Shown: positions 21,894 through 34,146, counted from the first letter of the stretch. The stretch is 64,000 bases of DNA from Dactylorhiza incarnata (GCA_033032865.1 JAWHQI010000273.1:434001-498000); one strand, 5' to 3'. A program made the numbers and translations. The notes: generated from the sequence alone by a model not told the origin.

Positions 21894-23340
21894 TGATGGG
21901 CTCATTGCAAAGATACCGCAGTCGTACAAGTAATAAATAAAATGTGAATATGATCCCCGAGTATCGAACTCACGTGGAACACGGCGGGGTGGAGTAATCT
22001 TTTGAGAAAGACTTGTGATAGAAGTCTTGGCAGGAAATGTTTATCGTAAATCGGGGGGTTTGCTAACAACTATTGCAATGGAAGAAAACTAAATGAAAAT
22101 GTAGGTCGCCTTCACCGCTTCTCTCCTCTGCGGGACACACGCACTGCTTCGAACCTCCGCGGGTCTCCTTCCTCCACTTTGCACTACTTTGCACTTAAAA
22201 AGGCCAACCTCGATCTCACACGCTCACTTGTTCGCTTCTAACTCAACGAAGTCGCAACAAGCTCACAAACTCAGCACAAACACAAAGATATCATCATTCA
22301 CACAATCACAAAGCCTAAAATATCACAAGCACAATATCACTAAAACAAGAACACAAATCACAAAATCCATACCATCTACAACAAAAAGCGAACCTATGAA
22401 CATCTATGCCCAATGGTCATGGTACATAGATGCTTTAGGGAGCACTTCAATAGAGATTACAAGTTTTCTAAAAGAAAATGGAAAGATACAGATTACCACT
22501 CCTTGGCACAGAGAGAACGGGTGACTCTTCCTCGGATTCGAAGGGGAGCCCGGCTTGGTCCACCAGCTCTTCTTACTCCTTGTTGGTTGCTTCCACGATA
22601 CGGGAGAGAGTTGTCGCCTCCTTCTAGTCGCGTCTTCACCCTTGGTATGTTCGTCTCAACGCCAAGTGCTCCGGCTTGGAGTTCCAATGGATCCTTGCAA
22701 ATCTCCTCTTGCACTTTTAGGAAGCTTAGCGAGGTAGGAGATGACCTAGGGACGAAACCCTAGAGCTTAGGAACGAAAAAAACCTAAAACGATGCTCACG
22801 GGCGAACGATTCGGCCAAAATCACGAGTAGATTTTATATAGAAAAAATAGGCACACGCGCTTGCGGCGCAAAACGCACGTGTGTGTGTGAAGTAAATAGC
22901 AGTAGAAAACTAGGCTCCCAGGCTGCGCACGCGCAATTACACTTGCGCGCACGCGTGTGTGAAAATACCGCATGCGCGAATTTGGATCCCTTCAAACTCA
23001 GTAAAATCAACAGAATGATTGTGCACGCATAATTGCACTTGCACGCACGCGCGTGCGTGCGAAAATATCACACTCGCAGATTTGGATCCAGAAAATGTGT
23101 TATGTCAAGTAAAAAGGGGCGCATGCGAAAATTACGCACGCGCGTGCGTGAGCCATTTTGAACGTAACATCTCCAGAACACGCACGAAAATCCACATGCA
23201 GCAGAAATACGTCCATACAGCCCGAATATGCAAATAATAAGAAAATGAATACATTCCAAGCACATCTAGCACAAAATTGGACGATATCACAAAGAATTTC
23301 ATGGTAAAACTATATACGAAATGCACGCATTAATCACCGA
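21894..23340 (-). repeat. LTR X2, related to family X, with palindromes
   Basis: Begins TGATGGG beside the primer site and shares many phrases with LTR X segments 1 and 2. A minus-strand TATA box TCTATATAAAAT lies at 22831-22842. Upstream of it are perfect palindromes GCACGCACGCGCGTGCGTGC (23041-23060) and ACGCACGCGCGTGCGT (23134-23149) and looser ones near 22923-22962. The right end is approximate. Confidence 0.65.
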
Positions 23341-24411
23341 AGGTGGATGATACCGTGTGGGTATCTGGTGGTCGGCAAGGGGGCGACAGCGAGGGAGCGG
23401 GCGATGGTTCCGTTGGGACTGTCGGCAAGAGGTTAGCGATAGCGAGAGAGAGATGGGAAGGGGGACGGTAGAGAGGGAGAGCTAGGGTTGGCGAGAAGAA
23501 GGGGGAGCAGCCCCAATAAACTTCAATGATCCAAAGATGCCAAAACAATACAATTGTTCACCTCTTATAGCGAGGGGTCAAAAACACTTAGCACAATAAA
23601 ATAGAAATAAGCCTAATACTCAAAAACCCGATTAGCTTAAGCCTCTGGTTCGGTTCCTCCTGCACCGGCCGACTCACCCGCCTCTTGTGCGCCGCACCTC
23701 CTTCGCGTGTATACTTGCCTTGGGAATTGGTGGGGGAATTGGGGAAAATGGATTTGGGGCCGACTGCGTGGTGAAGGAGGTATGGAAGGGGCGGTTGTGG
23801 GCAGTTGTGAGGTTTCTGGGAGATGGGGGATTGTGGGAGTGGAGCCCGGCAGTCGAATGGAAGGGTGGATAGCCGGCTGCTATAGAGGGTGGTATTGGGA
23901 TGTCATTAAAGGAGGTGAGATGGAGGGAAGGGGGAAGAAGGTGGTTGGCTGCTATGTCAGTGCTGAAAGGAGGGATTGGGGCTCACGATAAGGGGAAATG
24001 GGAGGTAGACTGAGGCTTCACGCCAAGGGGAATGGGAGGAGGACCAAAGGCTTCACGCCCCGGCTTGGCTTCAGCACTGAATTGACCAATGATTAGGCTT
24101 TTATGCTCCAATCTTCAATACCTCTAAATGAGAGCCCTCAACCACTATTTATAAGCTACTTGGCCATCATGGACTGTCATGATTCTCCGATCATGATGAC
24201 CCTTAAAATACATGAAAATAAAAAATTACAAAAATACAAAAAATAACTAAAATCTCAGATTGTCGATCCGCATAAAATAGACGGTTCTGATCATCGTGTA
24301 GGTCAATGTGTATCGTGATTCCCATCATAAAACTTCATCAAATAATTAATAAATGCATATGGATTCAGTTAAATACATAATATTGATTATAACATGATTT
24401 GCGTAAAAATA
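23341..24411. other. Unassigned region, purine-rich then AT-rich
   Basis: 23341-24100 is strongly G/A-rich on the plus strand, with long open frames that I do not recognise and regard as composition artefacts. 24100-24411 is AT-rich. It may be part of another LTR, but no partner copy is in the window. Confidence 0.3.
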
Positions 24412-24782
24412 TGTTATAGGTTTCGTGCTCAGTTATTATGATGCGTCTTTAGTTATTATGTTGTATCTTTCATTAGGTTTATTGTCCTTGATGTCATAGT
24501 CCAAGTGTCTTAAGTTTTATTAGGTTTTATTACGATGTGTCTTTAATTACGTTTATACCTTTGTACCTCTTATTCAAGGGCCCTCTTGGGCTAGTTGAAT
24601 GGTAAGCAAGAAGAAATCTATTTATTGCCCCCATTGATAAGATTGTGGTAGCTCTCTCCTCCCTAGCACACCCCCGCCTAGGCAGCCGCTGTTCCGGCTC
24701 AACTGTATCCTTCGCCGCCGTCATCCCTGCATATGGTCATCCTCCGGCAACGCTACCGCTGTTATGGGAGAAGCCCATAACA
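24412..24782 (+). repeat. 5' LTR of a small non-autonomous LTR retrotransposon
   Basis: Ends are TGTTATAGG and CCCATAACA, complementary over seven bases. Its first about 200 bp match 44681-44912. Two bases after it the primer site TTGGTATCAGAG begins. LTR length is 371 bp. Confidence 0.8.
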
Positions 24783-25272
24783 ATTTGGTATCAGAGTCTT
24801 CCATCCTTTGGCAACGCTACTGCTGTTTTGGGAGAAGCTCACAACAACTATGTATCATAACAATTATTAATTCATTCATTTAAAAAAAAACTAATTGATT
24901 ACTTAATTGGTAATTAACTAATTACATTTTTTCCAAATGACGTCTGAGGTGGCCCGACACGAATATTGGGAGAACAAGATAGCGTCTCATGCCTCGACAA
25001 TGACAAGTTGCGCCACCGCCATCCTCGCCTGACTCGACGACCTGATCGCTGCACAGAAACATAAACATTTGCTCACTCTTCTTCTGATCTCTACTCCGCC
25101 ATCGAACTCGTTGATTGTTCCGCCACCACCCATGCTGCCGAAGACTCCTGTGAGCCTCCTTCAGCCCCAGTTGTTGCTTTCGATGTCTCGGATCTCATTG
25201 GCTTTGAGCCCCGTTCCATTCGTTCTACCAACCACCTTCATCCAGCATCCTCCGCTCCGACCACAGACTCCT
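24783..25272 (+). other. Interior of the small LTR element, left part
   Basis: Primer site TTGGTATCAGAGTC at 24784-24797, an imperfect copy of the LTR end at 24803-24850, then a short gag-like frame from ATG 24937 that stops after about 30 residues, then C-rich sequence with no recognisable domain. Confidence 0.6.
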
Positions 25273-26796
25273 TGTTGGAACAACCCTATTACTGATTTGG
25301 GCTAGGATCACTATCTGTGATTAGGACTCAAGTTGATTCCATTGTATAGTCTTAGGGTCAAGGTCTAAGTTTGTCTAAGTCAGCTAGAACTTAGGAAAAT
25401 TCCAAGTTTCTGTGTTCGACGAACATCTTTCTGCGTTCGACGAACTCTTTCCTGTGTTCGATGAATGTCGTGTATCAGTTCGACGAACTTGTTCTCCAGC
25501 TCGATGAAATCAGTCTTTCAAGCAGTTCTGCAGATTCTATCTCTCAGTTCGACGAACTCCAGATTGAGATCGACGAACTCAGCTTTCTGTTCGACGAATG
25601 AGTATCTAAGTGTTCAGTTCGGCGAACTCAGCTTTCTGCTCGACGAACTCAACTTTTTGTTCGACGAAATTCCTTTTGAGCTTGACAACTTCTGATGAAT
25701 CAGTTATCTCTTTTCTCTGAACTCAGATCGATTATCCAGCAACGGATCTATTAATCTATTTGGACTTATTCATTATCAGATAAGTCAAGATTTGATCTTT
25801 CATTTTAATATTCTTTTCTACTCTCTTCTTTCGAGAATGTAGTCGTTGACATATTTTGGAAAAGGAAACTTTCATAGAAAAGGAATTAAAGTTTTTGCAG
25901 AGTTGTCATTGCAGTCCCCAAGAAAGATTTAATTCAGATTATTTTATTCCTTAACCAGAAGATTTGAATTTAAAAAAAAATTAGTCATATATCTCTATGG
26001 AAAAGGATGAAGAAGTAAGACAAGTAAGACCAGAATAGAGAAGTAACATACTTGTGAAATACAAAAAGTCAAAGAAATACAGAGATCTTCATCAACAGCA
26101 GCATTTTTCATTCTTTGAGAACAACAAAAATCTTCTCTCATTTTCAGCTGCTTGTTTTTAATCTTCAAGAGCAACAATAATCTGAGAAATATCTTCTCTC
26201 AGATTCATCTGCTATCAAGGAAGATCCTTTACATCCAAGAGAAAGCTCCATTCATTATCTGTCAAGAATTTCTATCAGATAGGGGGATCTTTACAACAAC
26301 AGCATCCACTAGTCTTCTCTCAGATCTTGTTGACAGAGAAGAACTTCATAAACACCTTTTTGTTTATTCTTTTTACCCCATCTTGTACAGGGTTCTAACT
26401 CCCTTCAAAAGTTAACCTTTGGTGGCAGGGCACCTGATCAAAAACCTGTGGTTTGGTTTAAGCACCTGATCAAAAGCTCAGTGGTGTTTGGGCACCTGAT
26501 CAAAAATCCCAGTGATGATAGGGCACCTGATCAAAAACCTAGTGGATTCCTACCAAGGGTGGTAGAAGAGTAGATGTACCCAGATTGATTGGGGAACTAC
26601 TATAGATACTTGTGTCTGCTGTGATTGTGTTTTTCTTTCTGTGCCGTGCTGTGTTGTTTTTGTTTTGCTTTTATACTCACTCTATTACACATACACATAT
26701 CATTATTTTAATTCCGCTATAAAATAAGTTAAAAACTTTTAATACTCTATTCACCTCCCCTCTAGAGTAAATCTAAGATCTAATACCTCACTTTCA
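25273..26796 (+). repeat. 5' LTR of Sirevirus 1 with palindrome array
   Basis: Between 25415 and 25665 there are eleven copies of (G)TTCGACGAA or close variants; the core TTCG-A-CGAA is a palindrome around one base. Near the 3' end (26427-26550) are four repeats of about 34 bp built on GGCACCTGATCAAAA. The LTR ends CACTTTCA before ATTGGTATCAGAGG. Confidence 0.95.
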
Positions 26797-26798
26797 AT

Positions 26799-26810
26799 TG
26801 GTATCAGAGG
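26799..26810 (+). other. Primer-binding site of Sirevirus 1
   Basis: TGGTATCAGAGG, initiator-Met tRNA type, two bases after the 5' LTR. Confidence 0.9.
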
Positions 26811-26898
26811 TTGGTTGATTGGTTACACAGGCTAACACCTGAATCAAAAGATCAATTAGATCTTAACTTTTTCTAGAGTTTTCTTTTTCTAAATACTC

Positions 26899-28117
26899 AT
26901 GACACAGAACAAAGAATACTCAAGCACAAGACCTCCTATGTGCAATCTTAACAAGTTTGCATTTTGGAAGGCAAAGATCAAATTATATATGAATTCTATT
27001 GATGAAGATATTTTTAATTCTATTTTTATAGGACCTCCTACTCCATCAGCATCAACAAGTACTGAAACAACAACCAACTCTAATGCTGTTCCACCTCCTG
27101 AGTGGACAAGTGCTCAGAAGAAACAAAGGAATGCAGATGTCAATGCTATGAACATCTTGGCACAGACAATGTCTGATGACATATTCCAAAAGGTTGTGTA
27201 CTGCACCTCAGCCAGGGACATCTGGATCTCTCTCAGCAACATGGTTGAAGGATCTGCAGATGAGAGAAAGGACATGAGATCTCATCTCATCTCCCAATAT
27301 AAGAACTTCAAGAAGGGAGATACTGAGACAATTGCAGACATGTAAAACAGACGTAGTCTCATCATCAATGAGCTGAAGTCTTTGGATAAAGTGATCTCAA
27401 TCACTGAAGTAAGTGATAAGATCCTAATGTGCTTCCCCAGCACATGAGACTCAAGGATCTGGCCAATCAAGGAAGTCAGAAGCCTAAATGAAATCTCTAC
27501 TGAGACTTTGTTAGGCAAATTAAAATCCTATGAGCAGCTTATCAAGTCAAGAGAAGCTGAACAGTCTACCTCTTCTCCAGCCACCAAAAAGGAGAGAAGT
27601 ATTGTTTTCCAAGCAACAGAAGAGGAAGACAAAGCTCCAGGAGAAATGGAGTTTATGAGCCTCCTAGCCAAAAGATTCTACAAAATGGCTAGAAAGGACC
27701 TCAGAAAGAAGGATTTCAGATCCAAAGAAAAACCAAGGTATGACAAATCAAATTTTAAAGAAATTATTTGTTTTGGTTGCAGGAAGCCAGGACACATCCT
27801 ACCTGAGTGTCCAGAAAATCAAAAGAAGGACAAGAGAAAAGATAAGGAAGAAAAGAAACACTCTAGCAGGTCATCCTCCCACAAACATTAACACAAGGGA
27901 AGGGGCTTTGTAGCTGAGACATGGAGCGATACTAAGTCAGAGTCATCATCCAGCTCCTCTGAAGATGAAGATGATACAAATGAAAAGGATCAATGTTTAA
28001 TGGCTGTTTATGACTCATGCAATGATTCAGAACATGCATCATCATCCAGCTCTAGTGATGATGAAGATGATGAAGATGAAAGAAGCTTCTGCATGATGGC
28101 TGTTGAAACCAATAAAT
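26899..28117 (+). pseudogene. Sirevirus 1 gag (start of Gag-Pol), three in-frame stops
   Basis: One frame runs from ATG 26899 through RPPMCNLNKFAFWKAKIKLY, WTSAQKKQRNADVNAM, a zinc knuckle CFGCRKPGHILPEC (about 27768-27810) and a serine/acidic tail, to the junction at about 28117. It is broken only by stops at 27343 (TAA), 27445 (TGA, where the relative at 57.9-58.6 kb has tryptophan) and 27889 (TAA). Gag would form the particle. The downstream protease and integrase are missing because other sequence follows. Confidence 0.92.
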
Positions 28118-28553
28118 TGGTTTCTCGAGGAGTTCGGGCCCTCAACAAGTTGAGGGGTGACCTCACACTTACTCCCCACAAGGGAGAGCTCTAGGCTAAG
28201 AGGCTAAGGAACTAGGAACAAGGTCAAGGGCTTAGCGAGGAGGTCCCACCACGCACCCGGAAGATCTTAGAGCGCTTCCCCTCCCAAGCCAATGCTAAGC
28301 TTGGGCACCTTTGGAGGCTCTCTCCACCCACCAAAGAAATATGGGGAGAGAGTGGCCAAAAGAGAAGTCCCTCCAAATGGTGCCCCCTTGGTCCTATTTA
28401 TGGGATTTTGAACTTGGTCTGCCAATAACCACAATCTGGCCTACGAGATTACGAAAATACTCCCGGATTTGGCCTGCGAACAGCCAAATCCCGATGTTCC
28501 GAGGCGCTAAACGCAGTCCAGAACGCCTTCCCGGGGCCGGGCGAGAAACAAAC
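28118..28553. repeat. Fragment of an unrelated LTR at a three-way junction
   Basis: Sirevirus gag similarity stops at about 28117 and element B LTR similarity starts at about 28554. The 436 bp between has LTR-like character (a TATTTATGGG phrase, CCCCTCCCAAGCC, TGGAGGCTCTC) but matches nothing else in the window. It shows that the left side of element B is not its original insertion boundary. Confidence 0.5.
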
Positions 28554-30593
28554 GAGCCCCACGCCATATACTACAAAACAAACGGGAACGTCACTATTGA
28601 ATATACAACGACACTATACCACGAAGCCTAACTCAGAGCGTTCTATGCGGAAGTAAAAGAGAGAGAGATAGAATTATAAACCACAAGACCCGAACTCGGG
28701 TATGTCCACTTCTATTAACTTGGAATAAAATGTTTTACAACACAAAAGAGGCACGACGGCCTTACAGTTTACCAACATCGGCGCGCAGGCCGGCCATACA
28801 TGAAAAACAGAAGGAACATCAAAGGCCTTCAAGGGCTGCAGCAGCGCAGGGGCTTCAGCCCGCCAAGTTCCCGCTCGGTCCAGCACCTGTACAACAAGCC
28901 CACCAAAAACGGTGGCAAAACAGGGCAACGGTCAGCTAAAGCTGACCAATTTATAACGACCCCACCCCTTCGAGGGGGTGGCAGTGCTAACCGTCCCTGC
29001 AAAACAGTCTCAACAGCATATACATATCTAAGAGTGCGACTAGACGAGCCCACAACATTTCATACATATGCAACAACACAAACGTGGAAATGGCCTCCAC
29101 GTCTCGTGCACTCAGGCACTCTTTGGTGTACTATGCCTTCCACCACCATCCACTCTTGATGGTTTTGCCCTTCGAGGCTAAAGTCGGCGGCCCGAATACC
29201 AGGGCTCCCCCGTGCTTTAATTGTGAACTTGCGCAGTCCGAAGACTCTTCCCCGTTGCCTCCCGACATGCTATTCGAGCCTTACTAATCAGGTGCTGCAA
29301 TGGTTCGGGTGTAGGTTCGCCAAATGCCCGTTGTTCACACACTCGTTGTACAACACGAAATGCGGGTATGGCGTCCCCTCAGCCCAGGTATTCTCAATTA
29401 GCCGGCTCCACGGGCCGCTAAGTCATCCACCAGGACACCCTTACAGGTCGGGCACGCCGACCTCAGGTCCCCTCAACAGGTGGGCACAACAAACATCACC
29501 AGACCCATGTCTGGGAGATGTCGCCCAGGCGACATTCACTGTCGCCAGCGACAGTGCACAAACCCTAATTTGGCTTCTAGCTGTGGGTGCTTCCCGGGGC
29601 ACACCCCCAGGCATTGCTGCACATGCAGTAGCACTCCTTAGCCTCAGAACACCCAAATTCATCAGAATCTAATTCTGGGGAGCTGTCGCCCAGGCGACAG
29701 TCACTGTCGCGCCGGCGACAGCTAGACAGAACTCCATTTCTGCCTTTTAACTTCGGGTGCTCCCCGGGGCACACCCCCGGGCGTTGCTGCGCATGCAGTA
29801 GCACTCTCTAGTCCTACGTAGCAGGATAACAACACGGGGTTTTCCCCGAGCACGCACAATACCACAAGGCATCACCAATCCGGACGAACCGTCACGGATG
29901 GGCTTCACACAGCGCGCCTACGTCCGTATTACGCACGGACTCTATATGTATGCAACTTGGACGGGGATAACACAAATCGACCCGTCGGAGGCCACGACCT
30001 CACCCTTTTGAGTAGGGGCCTCAACGATGCAAGGGAATGGACTAAGGCATGTCCAAGAGATCGTAGAAAAGTTCGTTACCCTTAAACGCCGCTTTGAGAC
30101 CATGGCTTGATGTTCCACACGGATGGAAAGGAGCGCCTTGCCCTCCTCTACGCGTAGCCACCAACTTTGAAGGGATTGGATGAGTGTAGCTCCTCCAAAC
30201 CCAAGCTCCAAGCTAGGGTTTTCTATTCACCTTCTTCTCCAAGCTCCTCTCTCTCTCTCTCTCTTAAGAACCCTTAAGAAAATAAATGAAAAGAGAGGGA
30301 TTTTCGGCCTTGTATGCTGCCACCAAGCCTCCCAAGCCAAAACAAGCCACCAAAGTCAAAGTGCAATCAATGCCCTTGATTTCGGCCATAAAGTCCAAAT
30401 TTGAGCTGTCGCCCGGCGACAGGCACTGTCGCCCTGGCGACAGCGACAATGAACCGACATTGACTAGTCAACGCCGTCCGACAGCTCACGGCAGAACCTT
30501 CTCAACAGAACGCTATCGCCCGGGCGACAGCCACTGTCGCCGGCGACAGCTCTGGATTCCAGATTTCTGAATTTTCAGATTTGGGGTCTTACA
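28554..30593 (-). repeat. 3' LTR of element B, lacking one end
   Basis: Matches 35544-37572 almost perfectly. It has palindromes CTGTCGCC(C)GGCGACAG in several versions (29517-29553, 29685-29720, 30407-30445, 30508-30552). Relative to its partner it has 47 extra bases near 30085-30131 and fewer copies of the 19-base CACTGTCGCCCGGCGACAG unit. Confidence 0.95.
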
Positions 30594-30605
30594 ACCCTCC
30601 CCTCC
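30594..30605 (-). other. Polypurine tract of element B
   Basis: Minus strand GGAGGGGAGGGT directly before the 3' LTR start TGTAAG. Confidence 0.85.
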
Positions 30606-30698
30606 TTATAAAAATTTCGTCCCGAAATTTGTAAAAACACGCATATATATACATATCAAAACAGTCTTTACATACAGGGGGAAAAGAAGAGATAAGCG

Positions 30699-31775
30699 TC
30701 ACCGAAACAGCTCGGGGAACTCCTCCAACATGGTCTGCTCACGCTCCCATGAGAGCTCCTCGCGACCGCAGTTGTCCCAACGGACCTTTACCATACGGAT
30801 CGCCCTGTTCCGCAGCTGACGCACCTCAGCATCCTCGATGCTAACGGGCCTGACTGCCGTCTTAAGCCCACTATCCACGGGAACCTGATCCGCCGCGACC
30901 ACCTGCGTAGGCTCTTGCACTGCCTTCCGCAATACGGAGATGTGGAATACATCGTGTAGCCCGCTCAGTTCCGCTGATAGCGCAAGCCTATAAGCCGCGT
31001 CGCCGACGCGCTCGATGATCTCAAACGGTCCAAGGTATCTCGGACTCAGCTTTTTCAAGCGTCGAATCCTGGATACACCCTTGAACGGCCTGATCTTCAA
31101 GTAAACCCAATCGCCAACGGCGAACTGGACGCCGCGGTGCTTCGCATTATAGTACTTCGCCTGCCTATCCTGCGCAACCAAAAGCCTCTCTCGGATCAAC
31201 CGCACCGTCGAAGTCGCCTCTTCGACGTCTTTCCTCTTGAAGAGCTTCGTCTCGCCCGTTTCCGCCCAAGCTAAGGGAGTGCGGCACTTCCTGCCATAGA
31301 GGGCCTCGAAAGGCGCCATCTGAATACTCGCCTGAAAGCTGTTGTTGTACGCGAACTCAACAAGAAAGAGGTGATCTTCCCACCCCTTGCCAAAATCCAG
31401 GATGCACATCCGGAGCATGTCTTCCATCGTCCTGTTGGTACGCTCACTTTGGCCATCCGTCTGAGGATGAAAGGCCGTGCTAAACTGCAGCTTCGTACCC
31501 AAAAGACGGTTGACTAGCCTCCAGTCGCTTGAAGTAAAGCGTCCATCACGATCACTGACGATGCTACGGGGCACACCGTGCAGTCGCACTATAGTATCAA
31601 CATACAACTTTGCCAATTTCTCCACCGAGTCATCCCTCCGGTTGGGGATAAAGTGCGCCACCTTCGTCAGCCGGTCTACAACTACCCAGATGGCATCGTT
31701 CCCGCGCTGCGATCTCGGCAGCCCATGCACGAAATCCATGGAAATGTCATCAAACTTCCACTCCGGAACAGGCAA
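30699..31775 (-). pseudogene. Element B: integrase core and chromodomain-like C-terminus
   Basis: This 358-residue frame shows the integrase core: [43 protein letters not shown] and [19 protein letters not shown], i.e. the D, D and E catalytic residues in order. It then has the [19 protein letters not shown] domain and a chromodomain-like end with [19 protein letters not shown]. Such ends direct integration to heterochromatin in chromoviruses. It is preceded in frame by a TAG at 31776, where glutamine is usual; this one stop separates it from the zinc finger. Confidence 0.93.
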
Positions 31776-31778
31776 TGA

Positions 31779-32441
31779 CTACAAAAAGCCACCGGGCTTC
31801 TGACATTCCGCCTTCACTAGCGCACAAGTGTGGCACTTGGCCACGTAGTGAGCGATGTCCCTCTTCATACCTGACCACCAGAAAAGGACCTTCATGTCCT
31901 TGTACATCTTCGTGCTCCCCGGATGAACTGAATACCTGGTACGATGCGTCTCGTACATCAACTCATCGCGCAGCTCACCCACCTTGGGGACGCACAAACG
32001 GTCGCCTCTCCACAGCAATCCGTCTCGAACCTGAAACTGGGCATCTGGCCCACCACCAGCATCCTCCGCGTAGCGCTTCAAACTCAGATCGAGTTCAAAA
32101 GCCTGGCGGACTCTCTCTGCGAGGTCGTACTGCACCTCAAACCAACTCAAACAGGCACCGGCACTGCACCTCTTCTCTACGCAAGAAATATCCATGGCCT
32201 GCAGGTCACATATCAGGTGCTCATCATGCATCTGAATCCAGTTGGCCTGCGCTGGAGCCCTGCGACTGAGTGCATCCGCAACAACATTCCCCTTCCCGGG
32301 AGTGTAGTGGATCTCGAAGGTGAAGTCCCCCAGGAACTTCATCCACCTCTGTTGCCGCATATTCAGCCCTTTCTGCGTCAGAAGGTACTTCAGGCTCTTA
32401 TGGTCCGTGAAGATGTTGATCTTCAAGCCATACACATAATG
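31779..32441 (-). pseudogene. Element B: RNase H end and integrase zinc finger
   Basis: Begins after a TGA at 32442 that replaces the usual tryptophan of the xWRHYxYG motif. It contains [23 protein letters not shown] (RNase H) and the integrase HHCC finger (H in THRTRYSVHPG, then HYVAKCHTC). In frame with both neighbours. Confidence 0.92.
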
Positions 32442-34072
32442 CCGTCATAGCTTCAGGGCAAATATCACGGCCGCCAACTCCAAGTCATGGACCGGATAGT
32501 TCCGCTCGTGCACCTTCAGCTGGCGAGAGCCATACGCTATAACCTTGCCATGCTGCTGCAGAACGCAGCCAAGGCCGCTTCCAGAAGCGTCGGTGTAGAT
32601 CTCGTAGCCCTCCGTGCCGCAAGGCAAACATAAGATCGGAGCCGTCGTAAGCCGCCGCTTCAACTCCTCGAAAGCCTGCGCACACGCGGGCGTCCAAATG
32701 AACTCCTGCATCTTCCGTGTCAGCGTCGTAAGAGGCAGCGCGATCCGCGAGAAGTTCTCCACGAAGCGCCTGTAATAGCCGGCCAGCCCGAGAAAGCTAC
32801 GGACCTCCGCTACAGTAGAAAGAACAGGCCACTCCCTAATGGCCGAAACCTTCACCGGATCTACCGCCACACCCGAACCACTAACCACATGGCCCAAGAA
32901 CGCCACAGAAGGAAGCCAGAACTCGCACTTCGAGAACTTGACATACAACTGGTTCCTCCTCAGAACCTCCAAAACTACCCGCAGGTGATCACCGTGCTCC
33001 TCCTCGGACTGAGAGTAGACTAGTATGTCATCCAGGAAGACGACCATAAACCGGTCGAGGTACTCTCGGAAAGTCTGGTTCATCAAGTCCATAAACACCG
33101 AAGGCGCATTAGACAGCCCAAATGGCATCACGGTGAACTCATACTGCCCGTACCTCGTACTAAATGCAGTCTTCGGGATATCGCACTCCCTGATCCGCAC
33201 CTGATAATAGCCGGACTTCAAGTCCAGCTTCGAGTATACTGTCGAACCAACGAGCTGGTCGAACAAATCATCTATCCTCGGAATAGGATACTTGTTCTTC
33301 TCCGTCAGCTTGTTCAGCTCCCGATAGTCGATGCAAAGTCGCAGGCTACCGTCCTTCTTTTTGACAAAGAGGACTGGTGCACTCCAAGGTGAGGAACTCG
33401 GACGCACGTAGCCCTGCTCAAGCAGCTCCTGCAACTGCAGCTTCAACTCCGCCAACTCTTCCGGAGCCATACGATATGGCGAGCGGGCCACAGGCTTAGC
33501 GCCTGGCACCAACTCAATCGTGAAATCTATCTCCCGCTGCGGTGGAGCACCGGGGAGCTCGCTCGGGAACACATCGGGGAACTCTGCTACTACCGGAACA
33601 TCCGCTAGGCTGGGCCTCGGCGTTGAAGCCTCCACAAGAGCAAAGAATAACTCTGCTCCCTGTCGCACTGCCTTGGACACCTGGAGAGCAGACATCAGCA
33701 TCTTGCTCGATCCACGCATGCCCGCAAAGACCGTCTCACGATCGGCACCTTGCCCAAACCTCACCTCTTTGGTGGTGCAATCGATGCACGCACGCTGTTC
33801 CGACAGCCAGTCCATACCGAAGATAACATCGAACTCAACCAGGGGGAGTAACGATGCCTTCAGGTCATACTCCCGACTACCAACTAGAACCTTTACGCAG
33901 CAACTCCTCTCCACACGCATCGAATATCCATTCGGCAGTAGGACCTCCAGTCCATCTGCAGAAGCAATCGACGGCGCACCAATACGTTGGACGAAGTCCG
34001 ACGATAAGAAGGAGTGTGAAGCTCCAGTATCGAAAAGCGCTCTCGCAGGAACGCCTAAGACATTCACATAGC
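32442..34072 (-). pseudogene. Element B: protease, reverse transcriptase and RNase H start
   Basis: The frame begins at the acceptor of the putative intron with [21 protein letters not shown] (protease active site DTGA). It continues with [81 protein letters not shown] (catalytic DD), [16 protein letters not shown] and the RNase H start [14 protein letters not shown]. All key residues are present. A TGA at 32442-32444 ends it. The open length and complete motifs make this the best preserved pol in the window. Confidence 0.93.
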
Positions 34073-34146
34073 CTATGCCGCCAAACATGTTAGCATGAAC
34101 ATTAAAACAGGTATATAAACAGTAAAGACTGTATCTTAAATTGTAC
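34073..34146 (-). other. Putative spliceosomal intron between gag and protease, element B
   Basis: Minus strand: ...GTC GTG ACA G | GTACAATTTAAG ... TGCTAAC ... GCGGCATAG | GC TAT GTG. It is 74 nt, U-rich, with GT-AG ends and a CTAAC branch-point consensus about 20 nt before the acceptor. Read through, gag stops at TAA inside the intron (third codon after the donor). Spliced, gag and pol join in frame (phase 1) with normal VVTG-to-LFDTG spacing. Confidence 0.75.

Noticed and set aside
23687..23991. Overlapping open frames in G-rich sequence
   Set aside because: Purine bias leaves few stops; the translations are Gly/Trp/Val-rich with no domain.
33520..34071. 183-codon plus-strand open frame
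   Set aside because: It lies opposite the protease/RT coding of element B, has no recognisable domain and follows from GC-rich codon use on the other strand.
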